This document shows, piece by piece, positions 17,664-26,057 of a DNA stretch of 64,000 nt. How positions within the stretch are numbered: the first letter of the stretch is position 1; each line of letters opens with the position of its first letter. Below the pieces are notes generated by a model. That model saw only the letters and a list, made by a program, of their open reading frames with translations. It was not told where the DNA came from and made no database searches. The translations under genes were made by a program, and so were the position numbers. Source of the DNA: Bacteroides clarus YIT 12056 (GTDB lineage: Bacteria; Bacteroidota; Bacteroidia; Bacteroidales; Bacteroidaceae); contig NZ_FQWK01000005.1 in NCBI RefSeq assembly GCF_900129655.1, positions 248,001-312,000 on the forward strand, written 5' to 3'.

Positions 17664-20432
17664 TCAGAAGTTAATCTTTACTCCGGCATTCACCTTTACA
17701 CCGTAGTATTCGGCTTGCATGGTGCGGTCTTTCGTACCTTGGTAGTAGCGGAGGGGCTGGTTCAGCAGGTTATTGGCTTCGGCGTAGAATGTTGTCTTGA
17801 TTTTCTTTCCGAAGGTATAGCTCGCGTTGGCATCCATATAATTCACTTTGTCGTAGTAACGGTCGTAGAAGGCGCTTTCACCCATTTCATCAATAAAGTC
17901 GGAAGCGAAATTATAGCTTAAACGGATATTTAGTCCGGCTTTCTCGAAATAGAGCGAGGCATTGGCGGTATGTGTCGGTGACCCCGGCATGCTGAGGCCT
18001 TCTTCATTCTCGCGGCCTTCGAAGTTGAAATCCTCTACACGGGAGTGTGTATAAGTATAGGTTCCGTAGAAACCGATACACTTCAAGGCAGGGGTGATAA
18101 AGCCGAAATCGCGTTGGTAAGAGAGCTCTACGCCGAGCAGGTTGGCGTTACCCGCATTCTTGGGTTGCGTGAAGCGAGTATATACATTACCTTGGTATTC
18201 GTAGTTGGTACTGATTTGGTCTACGATGAAGTCATCGATTTTCTTGTAGAAAATACCGGCACTGACCAGACCGATGCTACGGAAATAATAGTCGGCGCTC
18301 AGGTCGAAGTTGTAAGACATGGTCGGTTTCAGTTCGGGATTTCCGATAGTGATTTCATTGTCGGAGCGCTTGATGTTTACGCTCGGTACAAGAGCCGAAT
18401 ATTTGGGACGTGACAATGTCTGGGTGAATGAACCGCGTACTTTGAAGTCTTCGTTTACGTTCCATTTTACGAGCAGTGAGGGTAAGAAGTTGATGTAACT
18501 GTTGTGTTGGCGTTCGGTTTTGCCGGTGATATCCTCGTCCGCGTCGTATGTACGTCCGGTATAGGCTAAGTCGGTGTTTTCGATGCGCAGACCGGACATC
18601 AACTCTACGCGGTCTGTTATTTTCTGGTCGAAGCGGATATAACCGGAACTGACGGTTTCGCGGGCTTCGAAGTTACCTGCCAGCTCTTCCTGTACTTGTT
18701 CCTTTTCAAACAATGAGGCGTTGTTCAGGTCTAATGACCCGGTGTATTCCTTGCCGGCATAGATTCCTGTCTGGTATTTGCTATTGGGCATGAAGTGCTT
18801 GTTGGATTGGTCAACAGTATTTTTAAGGCTGTTTTCCATAAAGGCGTCTTCGTCCAGCGGAGAGTATTCATAGAAATCCACCTCCTTGTCTTTGGTTTTA
18901 CGAACCACCTTTGCGCCGAATTTCAGTTTATTGCCGTTTTTGAACGGAAGTTTGAAGTTGGCGGAGAATTTCAGGTCTTGTTCTTTGATGTCTTCTTGTT
19001 GTTCGGTCAGTTCTTTCAGACTGAATTCGTCATTCAAGGTCATTGTAGAACCGTCTTTGGGAGAAGCAAAAGGTTGACGTTCGTTGCTCAAGTCCATATT
19101 AAATTTCTGTTTCTTGAGCTGGAAGTCGATGTAGCGTTCGTTGGGGCGTTCTTCGCTGGCTTTGGCGTAACTTGCGTGCCAGTCCATGGCGAGAGGTCCG
19201 AAGAGATGTTCGCCGCCGAGGGCGAAGTCCATCGTGCGCTGGCGTTCCAGACGGGCATTGCGGTTATCGGGTGTTCCGGCTTTGGTTTGTATGCGTACGG
19301 TGGCACTGCCATCCGGCTCAAGGTCTTTCAGGTTGGTGCGGTAACGGTTTTCCCAGTCGTTGCGGTTGTTGAAGATACCCTTGAAAGTAAGTTTGTGGTT
19401 AGTGTCGATGTCCCAGTCCAAAGCAGCGGAGTAGCTTTGGCGTTCGCGGGTTACATAATACTGGCGTATCTGATAGTCGTTGACATACAGCTTTCCGTCT
19501 TCATCCTGCTCCCATGTAAATTCGGTGTCGTAGGAACCGGAAGGGGAATTCTGATAAGAGGCTGATACCATCAATCCTAATTTGTCGTTGAAGAAACGGT
19601 CGCCGTAGGTAAATCCCAGATTCAGTTGCGCCTTTTCGCTAATCCAGTTGTAGCCTGTTCCTGCGGTGGCTGCAATGGTGCGCTTGTAAGGCGAGTTCTT
19701 GGTAACCAGATTGATAGAGCCGCCAATGGCGTCGGCATCCATATCCGGGGTGACTACCTTGTTTACCTCGATAGTCTGAATCATGTCTGCCGGAATCAGG
19801 TCGAGCTGTACGTTGCGGGTTTCACCTTCGGCAGAGGGTACGCGGTTGCCGTTGATAGTTACGGAACTTAAGTCGGCGCTTGTTCCGCGAACTTGCCCGA
19901 AACGGGCTTCCCCCTGGTCGTACTGTACGTTGATACCGGAGATACGTTTCAAGGCATCGCCGATGTTGGAGTCGGGGAATTTACCTACCTGGTCGGCGGA
20001 TACTACATTGGTAATTCCCAGATTGCTCTTTTGGGCGTTGATGGCACGGCGCTGTCCCTGAAATGCGCCGCCCACAACCACTTCCTGAAGTTCGACCCCT
20101 TCGTTCAGTACCACGTCTTTCTCTAAAGTACGTCCGGCGGGAATCGTGATTTTCAGCTCTACGGGCGAGTAACCTACGTAGCTTACTTTCACCGTATAAG
20201 TTCCCGGGTCGAGGTTGGGGAATGTGTAGAAACCGTTGACGTCGCTCGTCACGCCGGTGTGTAGTTTCTCGATATAGATTGAAGCGCCCGGGAGAGTTTG
20301 CTTTGTTACATCGATGATACGGCCGCGTATCGTACCTTGTTTAACGATATTTGCTTTTTCATCGGCCATTGTCGTGTTACTGGCCGTTGCGAATAGGAGC
20401 AGGAATAAGAATGCTCTTACAATTTGTTTCAT
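17664..20432 (-). CDS. TonB-dependent outer membrane receptor (TIGR01782-like)
   Basis: A 922-residue receptor with a signal peptide (residues 1-23), a carboxypeptidase-regulatory-like domain at about 30-115 (GRIIDVTKQTLPGASIYIEK), a plug with FPDSNIGDALKRISGI and VEVNKVVTPDMDADAIGGSI-like text, then a long beta-barrel ending in the aromatic strand VNAGVKINF. The plug wording is typical of the TonB-Xanth-Caul subgroup rather than SusC, and no SusD partner is adjacent. It is the first gene of a unit with the exported phosphatase 42 bp downstream. A role in taking up a phosphate ester or inositol phosphate is an inference from that pairing; vitamin, metal or sugar ligands are not excluded. Confidence 0.93.
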   Translation of the reverse strand: MKQIVRAFLFLLLFATASNTTMADEKANIVKQGTIRGRIIDVTKQTLPGASIYIEKLHTGVTSDVNGFYTFPNLDPGTYTVKVSYVGYSPVELKITIPAGRTLEKDVVLNEGVELQEVVVGGAFQGQRRAINAQKSNLGITNVVSADQVGKFPDSNIGDALKRISGINVQYDQGEARFGQVRGTSADLSSVTINGNRVPSAEGETRNVQLDLIPADMIQTIEVNKVVTPDMDADAIGGSINLVTKNSPYKRTIAATAGTGYNWISEKAQLNLGFTYGDRFFNDKLGLMVSASYQNSPSGSYDTEFTWEQDEDGKLYVNDYQIRQYYVTRERQSYSAALDWDIDTNHKLTFKGIFNNRNDWENRYRTNLKDLEPDGSATVRIQTKAGTPDNRNARLERQRTMDFALGGEHLFGPLAMDWHASYAKASEERPNERYIDFQLKKQKFNMDLSNERQPFASPKDGSTMTLNDEFSLKELTEQQEDIKEQDLKFSANFKLPFKNGNKLKFGAKVVRKTKDKEVDFYEYSPLDEDAFMENSLKNTVDQSNKHFMPNSKYQTGIYAGKEYTGSLDLNNASLFEKEQVQEELAGNFEARETVSSGYIRFDQKITDRVELMSGLRIENTDLAYTGRTYDADEDITGKTERQHNSYINFLPSLLVKWNVNEDFKVRGSFTQTLSRPKYSALVPSVNIKRSDNEITIGNPELKPTMSYNFDLSADYYFRSIGLVSAGIFYKKIDDFIVDQISTNYEYQGNVYTRFTQPKNAGNANLLGVELSYQRDFGFITPALKCIGFYGTYTYTHSRVEDFNFEGRENEEGLSMPGSPTHTANASLYFEKAGLNIRLSYNFASDFIDEMGESAFYDRYYDKVNYMDANASYTFGKKIKTTFYAEANNLLNQPLRYYQGTKDRTMQAEYYGVKVNAGVKINF

Positions 20433-20461
20433 ACCTGTTATTATCTGTTAATAATTTGCGG

Positions 20462-20469
20462 CAAAAGTA
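20462..20469 (-). promoter_or_regulatory. -7 promoter motif for the receptor-phosphatase unit
   Basis: The minus strand reads TACTTTTG, 29 bases before the receptor ATG. About 45 bases further upstream the AT-rich stretch GTAACAATAATATTAC (from about 20513) is partly palindromic and could be an operator. Confidence 0.55.
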
Positions 20470-20593
20470 CAGGTATGGAGTTACGTCTGTTTTACGGGAT
20501 TTTGAAGAACCGGTAACAATAATATTACAATTAAGTTGCAAATCGGATATGCCGGTTCCACGTCTTTATGTTTTACTGCTTTTTGACTATATA

Positions 20594-21859
20594 TCAGGGT
20601 TGTTTACAGGCAATCAATAGTTTTTTTTCATCGGCAAGGGTAGTTGCAAACAGATAGATATCTCCACCGTCCGCCAGTTTCAGGCGCTTTCGCAGTTCGG
20701 CCACGCTGGTGGGGAAGTTACGTACTGTGAGGTTGGCTTTTTTTTCCGTACCTATCAGTTCTTTAAGCCCTTTCTTGTTGAGGCTGCTACTGCCGGTAAT
20801 GCGGAACTTGCGTCCGGGAAAGTCCGGTATATATGCGTCGGAAGTGTAAAGGTGGCTGTTGGGATGCAGTTTCTCTACATTATATATGGATGAAACGCTG
20901 CGGAACGCTCCGGCTTTTAGGATGGATGCATTGGGCTCGTACAAGTATGCTTTCAATGTGGAGGTATACGGGCATGGATGCTCTTTCTCCTGTTGGCGGG
21001 TGAACAGAAGGTTTTGAGCCTTTTGCGATGCTGTGAGATTGGCGCAGTGAATAGGAATTTCCTCGGAGGATAAATTTGTTTCGTGCCCTAATACGAGGAG
21101 AAGCTCTTTGCATTCGTTGTTGACGGAAACGACATGGGCTGCCTGTACATGTTTCAAATCGTGCAATGCGAGAGTCAGATCCAACATAGGAGACAACTTA
21201 ACCAAAACGTGTGACGCTTTCTCAAGCAGTAAGTCTTCCAAAGCGGACACATCAGGTTCGCACTCGCTGATAGCTATCGTTTTACCTCCATGCCCGTCAC
21301 GTCGGGCGGGGTCTATGAATATCCAATCTACGGGTTTCATCTCTTGCAGATGGTGAATGCTGTCTTCATGGCAGACGGAAATGTGGTTCAACCCTAAGGC
21401 GGGAAAATTGTGCCGGGCAATCTCGCAAAGTGTTTGCTGGCGTTCCACGTAAGTAGCTTTCCGGAAGCAGGAAGATAAAAAGGCGCAGTCAATGCCGAAT
21501 CCGCCTGTGAGGTCGGTGAAGGAATTTCCCGATATGGGAGTGGCATTTTCTTCGGAGCTCTGTTGCTCAGGTTTCAGCAGACGGTTTATAATCTCCGCTT
21601 TATATCGTGCCGTCACCTCGGAGGAGCATTGCTCCAGAGAAAGGTGAGCCGGATAGAGTATCTTCTCGTTTTCGGCCCATGCAGGTATCTTCTCTCTGGC
21701 AATCTGCCAGCCGGAAATTTGTGTGATGGCGGCAGGTATATCTACCGAGGGGTAACGGTGTGCCTGCAAAGCAAGGAGTCTTACGTCTTCCCGGCGGTGT
21801 GTACGGATGAAGTGGAGAGTGTCTTGGCTGTGTATTTCGGTCATTCGTGTCTTTTCCAT
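20594..21859 (-). CDS. Class I SAM-dependent methyltransferase, PG_1098-like with THUMP-like C-terminus
   Basis: About 421 residues from the ATG at 21859 (a second ATG at 21844 is possible; the frame is open to 21898). The middle carries a Rossmann methyltransferase core: FTDLTGGFGIDCAFLS as the SAM-binding loop, ATYVERQQ as the acidic strand, and IFIDPARRDGHGGK, which resembles the catalytic DPPR/DPPY region of RNA methyltransferases. The C-terminal third matches the ferredoxin/THUMP-like layout described for the Porphyromonas PG_1098 family. An RNA or tRNA base methyltransferase is the best reading, but no target is known to me. It is transcribed alone towards the receptor gene, which it does not share a promoter with. 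Confidence 0.8.
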   Translation of the reverse strand: MEKTRMTEIHSQDTLHFIRTHRREDVRLLALQAHRYPSVDIPAAITQISGWQIAREKIPAWAENEKILYPAHLSLEQCSSEVTARYKAEIINRLLKPEQQSSEENATPISGNSFTDLTGGFGIDCAFLSSCFRKATYVERQQTLCEIARHNFPALGLNHISVCHEDSIHHLQEMKPVDWIFIDPARRDGHGGKTIAISECEPDVSALEDLLLEKASHVLVKLSPMLDLTLALHDLKHVQAAHVVSVNNECKELLLVLGHETNLSSEEIPIHCANLTASQKAQNLLFTRQQEKEHPCPYTSTLKAYLYEPNASILKAGAFRSVSSIYNVEKLHPNSHLYTSDAYIPDFPGRKFRITGSSSLNKKGLKELIGTEKKANLTVRNFPTSVAELRKRLKLADGGDIYLFATTLADEKKLLIACKQP

Positions 21860-21981
21860 TCTCGGTAAATTTTTTAAGATAAGGAACTGTATTGTCAAAT
21901 ATATCTTTTTATATCTCCTTTCTAAACGTGAAAATGTCCATTGTTCTTGTTATCATTGGGGGATAATTTGGTATTTTATTA

Positions 21982-21989
21982 CAAAGATA
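21982..21989 (-). promoter_or_regulatory. Possible -7 motif for the methyltransferase gene
   Basis: The minus strand reads TATCTTTG, 122 bases upstream of the chosen start. The long leader makes this less certain than other sites. The rest of 21860-22117 shows nothing else that I can name. Confidence 0.4.
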
Positions 21990-22117
21990 ACCAAAACAAA
22001 CAGTTCTGCACTATATGAGGAGATTTCAATTCTTGGTTTGTATCATTTGTAAAATTATAGTAAGGAAACAAAGTAAGACGCAGACTGTCCGTTTTTTGCA
22101 GATAGAGGTTGCTTGGG

Positions 22118-22864
22118 TTAAGGGATTATTGGGTACTTTTCTTTGGCTGTCTGCCGGTTGACACGGTTAAAGTGCCACCATTCGCTGGGTAACGGGCGGA
22201 AACCGGCCTCTCTCATTACTTTACGCAAGAGACGGCGGTTCTTCATTTCTTGTTTGGTAATCTTGTTTGCTTGTACTAATTGCTCTTCTCCGGTAATATG
22301 GGCTTCTTTACCGAGATAATCTACGGGGGTACCCATTGGTAACGGCTGTCCTTGGGCATCGATGATGCTGATGTCGACTGCCAGGCCATAGTTGTGTAGG
22401 CCACCGCCCCGTGCGGGGTTGGATACGTATATATATTTGGGCGTTCCCTTTACCACGTTCCACATCTTCTGCTGGACAGACATAGGACGTGCTGCGTCGT
22501 AGACGATGAGGCTGTAATCAGGACGTATCTCTTTCAAGAACTTTTGGGCTTGCAGCAGGCTTTCCATTGCTTCCGGGTGAAGATAGGCTTCATGCAAGTC
22601 TTCGTATAATACCTGCCCTGTGAAATTGTCTGCACGGGTGTACATTAGGTCTATGGCAATACTGTTATCCGCCTCGGCAATATTGATGAAGCCGAGTGAA
22701 TCCAGATAAGTCGCCATTTTGCTCTTGGCAGGGAGTACGGAGCATATGGTGTCTGTATAAATATCTTCAGTCGCAGCGGTTTGTATGGAAGGATGTTGCC
22801 GACATCCGCTCCCAATAATAGCCGATATGCAGATGAAGAACAGGTATCTTGCAGATTTTATCAT
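22118..22864 (-). CDS. D-alanyl-D-alanine dipeptidase (VanX/DdpX type, M15D), lipoprotein
   Basis: A 248-residue lipoprotein (lipobox IIGSGC, Cys 21) with the zinc peptidase signature of the VanX family. HNYGLAVD supplies His157 and Asp164, and SEWWHF supplies Glu228 and His231. YDAARP (around residue 122) contains the arginine that polarises the substrate in VanX. Members hydrolyse D-Ala-D-Ala dipeptide. Without vanH/vanA neighbours, a role in cell-wall dipeptide recycling is more likely than vancomycin resistance. It has its own promoter motif 23 bases upstream. The enzyme family is well supported. Confidence 0.92.
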   Translation of the reverse strand: MIKSARYLFFICISAIIGSGCRQHPSIQTAATEDIYTDTICSVLPAKSKMATYLDSLGFINIAEADNSIAIDLMYTRADNFTGQVLYEDLHEAYLHPEAMESLLQAQKFLKEIRPDYSLIVYDAARPMSVQQKMWNVVKGTPKYIYVSNPARGGGLHNYGLAVDISIIDAQGQPLPMGTPVDYLGKEAHITGEEQLVQANKITKQEMKNRRLLRKVMREAGFRPLPSEWWHFNRVNRQTAKEKYPIIP

Positions 22865-22887
22865 ATTTCAATTCTCCTTGTGATGGA

Positions 22888-22895
22888 CAAAGATA
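22888..22895 (-). promoter_or_regulatory. -7 promoter motif for the dipeptidase gene
   Basis: The minus strand reads TATCTTTG, 23 bases before the ATG at 22864. Confidence 0.6.
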
Positions 22896-23004
22896 ATCGA
22901 AATATGATAAAGCAGGTCTTATTACAGCTAAGGATTTATGGTGATGTAAATAGCTGTGGCGGTAGCAGAGGGGATGGTTACCGAAACTCCGGTTCGTATT
23001 TGAT

Positions 23005-23814
23005 TTATATACCCAGACGATCTTTCAGTAATCGGTAACCGGCAAGGCTTACCCGTAGCTTTACTCCGTTCTTTAGTATCAGCTGATATGTTTCTTTGCC
23101 AAAAAGTTCAAGACGGGATATTTGCGTTATATTCACAATACTTGAACGATGAATACGAACAAAGTTGTCTGCGGGTAAATGTGTTTCAAGATATTTCATG
23201 GTTTGCTCCTTAATATATTCTCCCGTGGAGGTTACCAATGTGGTATAATCTCCGCAGGCCTGTATATATAGCAGTTCTTCTACTTTGATGATATGTATCC
23301 GGGAACCGTCTTTTACAGTAATGCGGTCGATGGGCTCATCTCGTACTTGTTCTTCTGTGGATATCTCCTCGTGTTCGGGGATGGGAAAGTTTGCCTCTTC
23401 CGAAGGTACGTTTCCTGCCTGTTGGAGATGATACCATAAAAGTATGGCTATCCAGGCGGGGATACCGAACAAAAGGCGAAAAGGTATGGTATAGGCAAAT
23501 GGTATGTATGGCATACCTGCAATTCTTACCATGATGTCGCAAATCATGAAACTTCCTGCCAGCCATAATAAAATGACTGTTACACCGGTTATGATGTTCG
23601 TTCTGCACATGGAAACGGTGCCTACTATAAACCATGACAGATAGGATAGTATTATGAACCATCCAATTGTGGTAATTCCGTCTATTAGGGCGGGTATCCA
23701 GTCTGTGTCGGTATAACACCGGAGCAATGCGGTTTGAGCAATCACCAGAAAGAGTGAAAGTCCCAGTGCCGGAGTCCAGCGATAAGGGTAATCTGTTATC
23801 GGATGTGCTTCCAT
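23005..23814 (-). CDS. Membrane-anchored LytTR-domain transcriptional regulator
   Basis: A 269-residue protein whose first 125 residues form four predicted membrane helices. A short acidic linker follows, then a LytTR DNA-binding domain at about 165-269 (RIHIIKVEELLYIQACGDYT, NFVRIHRSSIVNITQI). There is no receiver domain, so it is not a classical response regulator; the membrane part probably senses a signal directly or through a partner. It starts only 3 bp after the LiaF-like gene ends, so the two form an operon, and that membrane protein is the likely partner. LytTR proteins commonly bind paired direct repeats upstream of promoters; I found no convincing pair here. Confidence 0.88.
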   Translation of the reverse strand: MEAHPITDYPYRWTPALGLSLFLVIAQTALLRCYTDTDWIPALIDGITTIGWFIILSYLSWFIVGTVSMCRTNIITGVTVILLWLAGSFMICDIMVRIAGMPYIPFAYTIPFRLLFGIPAWIAILLWYHLQQAGNVPSEEANFPIPEHEEISTEEQVRDEPIDRITVKDGSRIHIIKVEELLYIQACGDYTTLVTSTGEYIKEQTMKYLETHLPADNFVRIHRSSIVNITQISRLELFGKETYQLILKNGVKLRVSLAGYRLLKDRLGI

Positions 23815-23817
23815 ACG

Positions 23818-24591
23818 TCAATCTTTTATTTCTATGCCGCCGAATGATATATTGCCCCGGATGACGAGTACAGACCATTCTTGTTTGGTTTCCGCTCCTT
23901 TCCAACGTTTGTCCTCGCAACCGCCGCAGAAGCAGTTACACTCTATTTGTACTTTCCAGTCTGAAGGGATGAATAACTCGACTCCGCCCCAGTTGCAGTT
24001 CAGGTCTATGTAGGTTTCGCCGGAGGCTATGTGTGTATGGCGTAAGTCGATTGTTGTACCGCCGAAGTAGGTGCGTATATTGGCTCCTCTAAACAGCTCA
24101 TCCAATACTACATGACGTACGGCGCTGAGCGAGTTGTTTGAGTATAGAAAACCGTCTTCCGATTGGTATTTTTGTTCTCCTTGTGTTCCCATTCTTGCAT
24201 TTGCCATTTGTTGCATCATTCTGGCATGTTGCATTCTACGGTTTTTCCAATGTTTACTTCGATGGGGGCTGATGACAAAGATTCCGGTAAGGATAAGAAT
24301 TAAAGGCCAAAACATTGCTTGGGAGTTATCGGGGAATAACATGAGTTTGTTGCCTAAAAGATAGATGCCTGCCAATAGTAAAGTACCGCCCAAAAGATAG
24401 CGTTGGCGTATGATGGTGTATGTACCTACTATAATAAAAAGGGAGTGCCACGCTACCAGAAGGTTGAAATATTCTTCGGTTATCATTCCCGAATTGCGGG
24501 CAAAGAGTAATAATCCGGTAAGGATAAGGAGTGAGGCTGTCAGCATTTTGCCATAACCTTTGTGAAACGGGAATTTCTGTTTGTCTTCCAT
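23818..24591 (-). CDS. LiaF-like membrane protein (DUF5668 + LiaF C-terminal-like)
   Basis: A 257-residue protein with a cytoplasmic N-terminus, about four membrane helices in residues 15-105 with the short, glycine-rich turns of DUF5668, a basic stretch with many Arg/Met/Gln, and a C-terminal beta-rich domain from about 155 (LFRGANIRTYFGGTTIDLRH, NWGGVELFIPSDW) that resembles the LiaF/YvqF C-terminus. In Firmicutes LiaF holds a cell-envelope stress sensor inactive. Here it is co-transcribed with a membrane LytTR regulator instead of a histidine kinase, so an analogous restraint of that regulator is plausible but unproven. The cluster CFCGGC at about 230 is an unusual cysteine group for this domain. 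Confidence 0.82.
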   Translation of the reverse strand: MEDKQKFPFHKGYGKMLTASLLILTGLLLFARNSGMITEEYFNLLVAWHSLFIIVGTYTIIRQRYLLGGTLLLAGIYLLGNKLMLFPDNSQAMFWPLILILTGIFVISPHRSKHWKNRRMQHARMMQQMANARMGTQGEQKYQSEDGFLYSNNSLSAVRHVVLDELFRGANIRTYFGGTTIDLRHTHIASGETYIDLNCNWGGVELFIPSDWKVQIECNCFCGGCEDKRWKGAETKQEWSVLVIRGNISFGGIEIKD

Positions 24592-24618
24592 TGTTTTTGG
24601 TTTTTATGATTGTCGGCT

Positions 24619-24626
24619 CAAAAGTA
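24619..24626 (-). promoter_or_regulatory. -7 promoter motif for the LiaF-like/LytTR operon
   Basis: The minus strand reads TACTTTTG, 27 bases before the ATG at 24591. Between here and the tRNA terminator lies a small repeated segment (AAACCGATGAAAACCGG around 24673) that could be an operator. Confidence 0.55.
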
Positions 24627-24756
24627 GATTAATTCTTTATGTTGCTGAATACTTTTCGGGTAGTTACGGTTGGAAAACCGATGAAAACCGGATAGAAACC
24701 GATGAATTGGGAGTACTGAATGAGCGTGTTTTCCGGTAACTTGAATAGTTTATAAC

Positions 24757-24793
24757 TAAAAAAGGCTCTATTCCTTTCGGAATGAGCCTCTTT
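24757..24793 (-). terminator. Intrinsic terminator after tRNA-Met
   Basis: A stem formed by 24763-24774 and 24779-24789 (AGGCTC and ATTCC against GGAAT and GAGCCT, one bulge) lies about 9 bp beyond the tRNA 3' end. On the minus strand it is followed by CCTTTTTTAG, the expected uridine run. Confidence 0.8.
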
Positions 24794-24797
24794 CTTG

Positions 24798-24871
24798 TGG
24801 ACCAGCCTGGGCTTGAACCAGGGACCTCCAGATTATGAGTCTGTTGCTCTAACCAACTGAGCTACAAGTCC
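24798..24871 (-). tRNA. tRNA-Met (anticodon CAU)
   Basis: The 74-nt gene begins GGACTTGTAGCTCAGTTGG and ends CTGGTCCA on the minus strand. The D arm, the anticodon loop around CTCATAA with anticodon CAU, and the T arm CCTGG-TTCAAGC-CCAGG are all readable; the acceptor stem has one U-U mismatch. The CCA end is not fully encoded. Elongator Met is the best call, but a lysidine-modified Ile-CAU tRNA cannot be formally excluded by eye. Confidence 0.9.
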
Positions 24872-24899
24872 GGTGTATCCTTATCTCGGATAGCGGGGA

Positions 24900-24907
24900 C
24901 AAAAGTA
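24900..24907 (-). promoter_or_regulatory. -7 promoter motif for tRNA-Met
   Basis: The minus strand reads TACTTTTG, 28 bases before the tRNA 5' end at 24871, so the precursor would carry a short leader. Confidence 0.55.
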
Positions 24908-24962
24908 GTATTTTCTCTTGAAATATGCAAGCGTTTCAGATAAAAATGCGAATGTATTTTGT

Positions 24963-25274
24963 TTAGAATTTGTATGTTCGTTTAGGATTCTTGGGAAACC
25001 ATCCCTTTTTTACCCGGTCTTCCTGTTCAAAGACTTCTTTGATAGTCCAGAATGATGAGAATGCGAATACGCCAAGAAGTGAGGCTACCAGAATGTTCTC
25101 GGTACATAATGAGGCTATGACGCCACCGATCCCTAACAGTAGGAAAATCCACCAGCATTTAGTTCCCCAATAATATTCGGCTTTTACTACTATGGGGTGA
25201 AAGATACCTATGATAAGGAAAGTACAGATACCGATTACAAGTCCTGACAGGTGATATTCGTTTAAGAAATCCAT
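24963..25274 (-). CDS. DUF4491 family small membrane protein
   Basis: A 103-residue protein with three or four hydrophobic helices (LVIGICTFLIIGIFHPIVVK, WWIFLLLGIGGVIASL, LLGVFAFSSFWTI) and a basic cytoplasmic tail, VKKGWFPKNPKR. The text matches the DUF4491 family as I know it from Bacteroidales, including the conserved AEYYWGTKCWW between helices. No function is known. It is separated from the upstream Lrp gene by a hairpin, so it may have its own promoter, although none is obvious. Confidence 0.85.
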   Translation of the reverse strand: MDFLNEYHLSGLVIGICTFLIIGIFHPIVVKAEYYWGTKCWWIFLLLGIGGVIASLCTENILVASLLGVFAFSSFWTIKEVFEQEDRVKKGWFPKNPKRTYKF

Positions 25275-25302
25275 ATTTATAAGTGATAAGGTGGTAAAAT
25301 TA

Positions 25303-25334
25303 TAGAGTGATAAAATAACAATTTTATCACTCTA
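25303..25334 (-). terminator. Perfect 14-bp hairpin after the Lrp-type gene
   Basis: Arms 25303-25316 and 25321-25334 are exact reverse complements with a 4-base loop, starting 15 bp after the Lrp-type stop. On the minus strand the stem is followed by a T-rich run. The stem contains the word GTGATAAAA, which recurs in the next intergenic gap. Confidence 0.7.
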
Positions 25335-25348
25335 TTGTTTTATTTATC

Positions 25349-25813
25349 TTACTTTTCCGGGCAAATAGGAATTTCTTTCTTGATACTCTGTTCCAGTGAA
25401 ATTAAAGTTTCTGTTGCGGTGACACCGGGAATCTCCTGCATCTTGTTATTCAGCAAATCCATTAAATGTTCGTTATCGCGTGCATACACTTTGGTCAGCA
25501 TAGTGTACGGACCGGTGGTAAAATGACATTCCACGATTTCGGGAATCTTTTGCATCTCGGCGACAACAGCCTTATACATGGAACCTTTTTCCAATTTGAT
25601 TCCTACATAAGTACAAGTTCTGTAACCCAAAGACTTGGGATTTACATGGTAGCCGGATCCGACAATGACACCCAAATCAATCAAGCGCTGTACACGTTGG
25701 TGAATGGCAGCACGTGATACGCCACACTCGGCAGCTACATCCTTAAAAGGAATACGGGCATTTTGGGAAATAATCTCCAGAATCTGCCGATCAAGATTGT
25801 CTATTTTTTCCAT
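25349..25813 (-). CDS. Lrp/AsnC family transcriptional regulator
   Basis: A 154-residue regulator with the usual two parts: an N-terminal helix-turn-helix (LDRQILEIISQNARIPFKDV, then CGVSRAAIHQRVQRLIDLGV) and a C-terminal RAM effector-binding domain from about residue 70 (TCTYVGIKLEKGSM, CHFTTGPYTMLTKVYARD). Members sense amino acids and act as octameric discs. The length is normal for the family. It is monocistronic, framed by hairpins on both sides. Target genes cannot be told from this sequence. Confidence 0.93.
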   Translation of the reverse strand: MEKIDNLDRQILEIISQNARIPFKDVAAECGVSRAAIHQRVQRLIDLGVIVGSGYHVNPKSLGYRTCTYVGIKLEKGSMYKAVVAEMQKIPEIVECHFTTGPYTMLTKVYARDNEHLMDLLNNKMQEIPGVTATETLISLEQSIKKEIPICPEK

Positions 25814-25909
25814 AATAGTAAATAAGTAAAGTTCTTGTTCTTATCAAATAGTAAGCAAATATAGGACTTTATTTTAATTTATCTATAAAATGGGAAGAAA
25901 AAAAGAATA

Positions 25910-26057
25910 AAAGTGATAATACGATAAAGTGATAGGTTAATAAGGTGATAAAGTGATAAGGGATGGAGAGGTGATAAAGTGGTAGGGTGATAATTGAATA
26001 GGGCGGTAAAGTATCATCACTTTACCGCCCTACCGCTTTATTGCGTTATCGTATTAT
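25910..26057. repeat. GTGATAAAG word repeat with terminator hairpin
   Basis: The gap between the FKBP stop and the Lrp-type start repeats degenerate forms of GTGATAAAGTGATA about six times. It contains a perfect 14-bp hairpin (25999-26012 with 26019-26032, 6-base loop). An outer pair (GATAATACGATAAAG near 25915 against CGTTATCGTATTATT near 26042) allows a longer fold. The inner hairpin probably ends the FKBP operon. Confidence 0.65.

Noticed and set aside
18795..19565. 256-codon frame antisense to the TonB receptor
   Set aside because: Runs of Phe/Val typical of antisense to beta-barrel codons; no start context or motif.
22118..22864. Vancomycin-resistance determinant
   Set aside because: VanX-type family, but without vanH, vanA or regulatory genes; a D-Ala-D-Ala recycling role is more likely.
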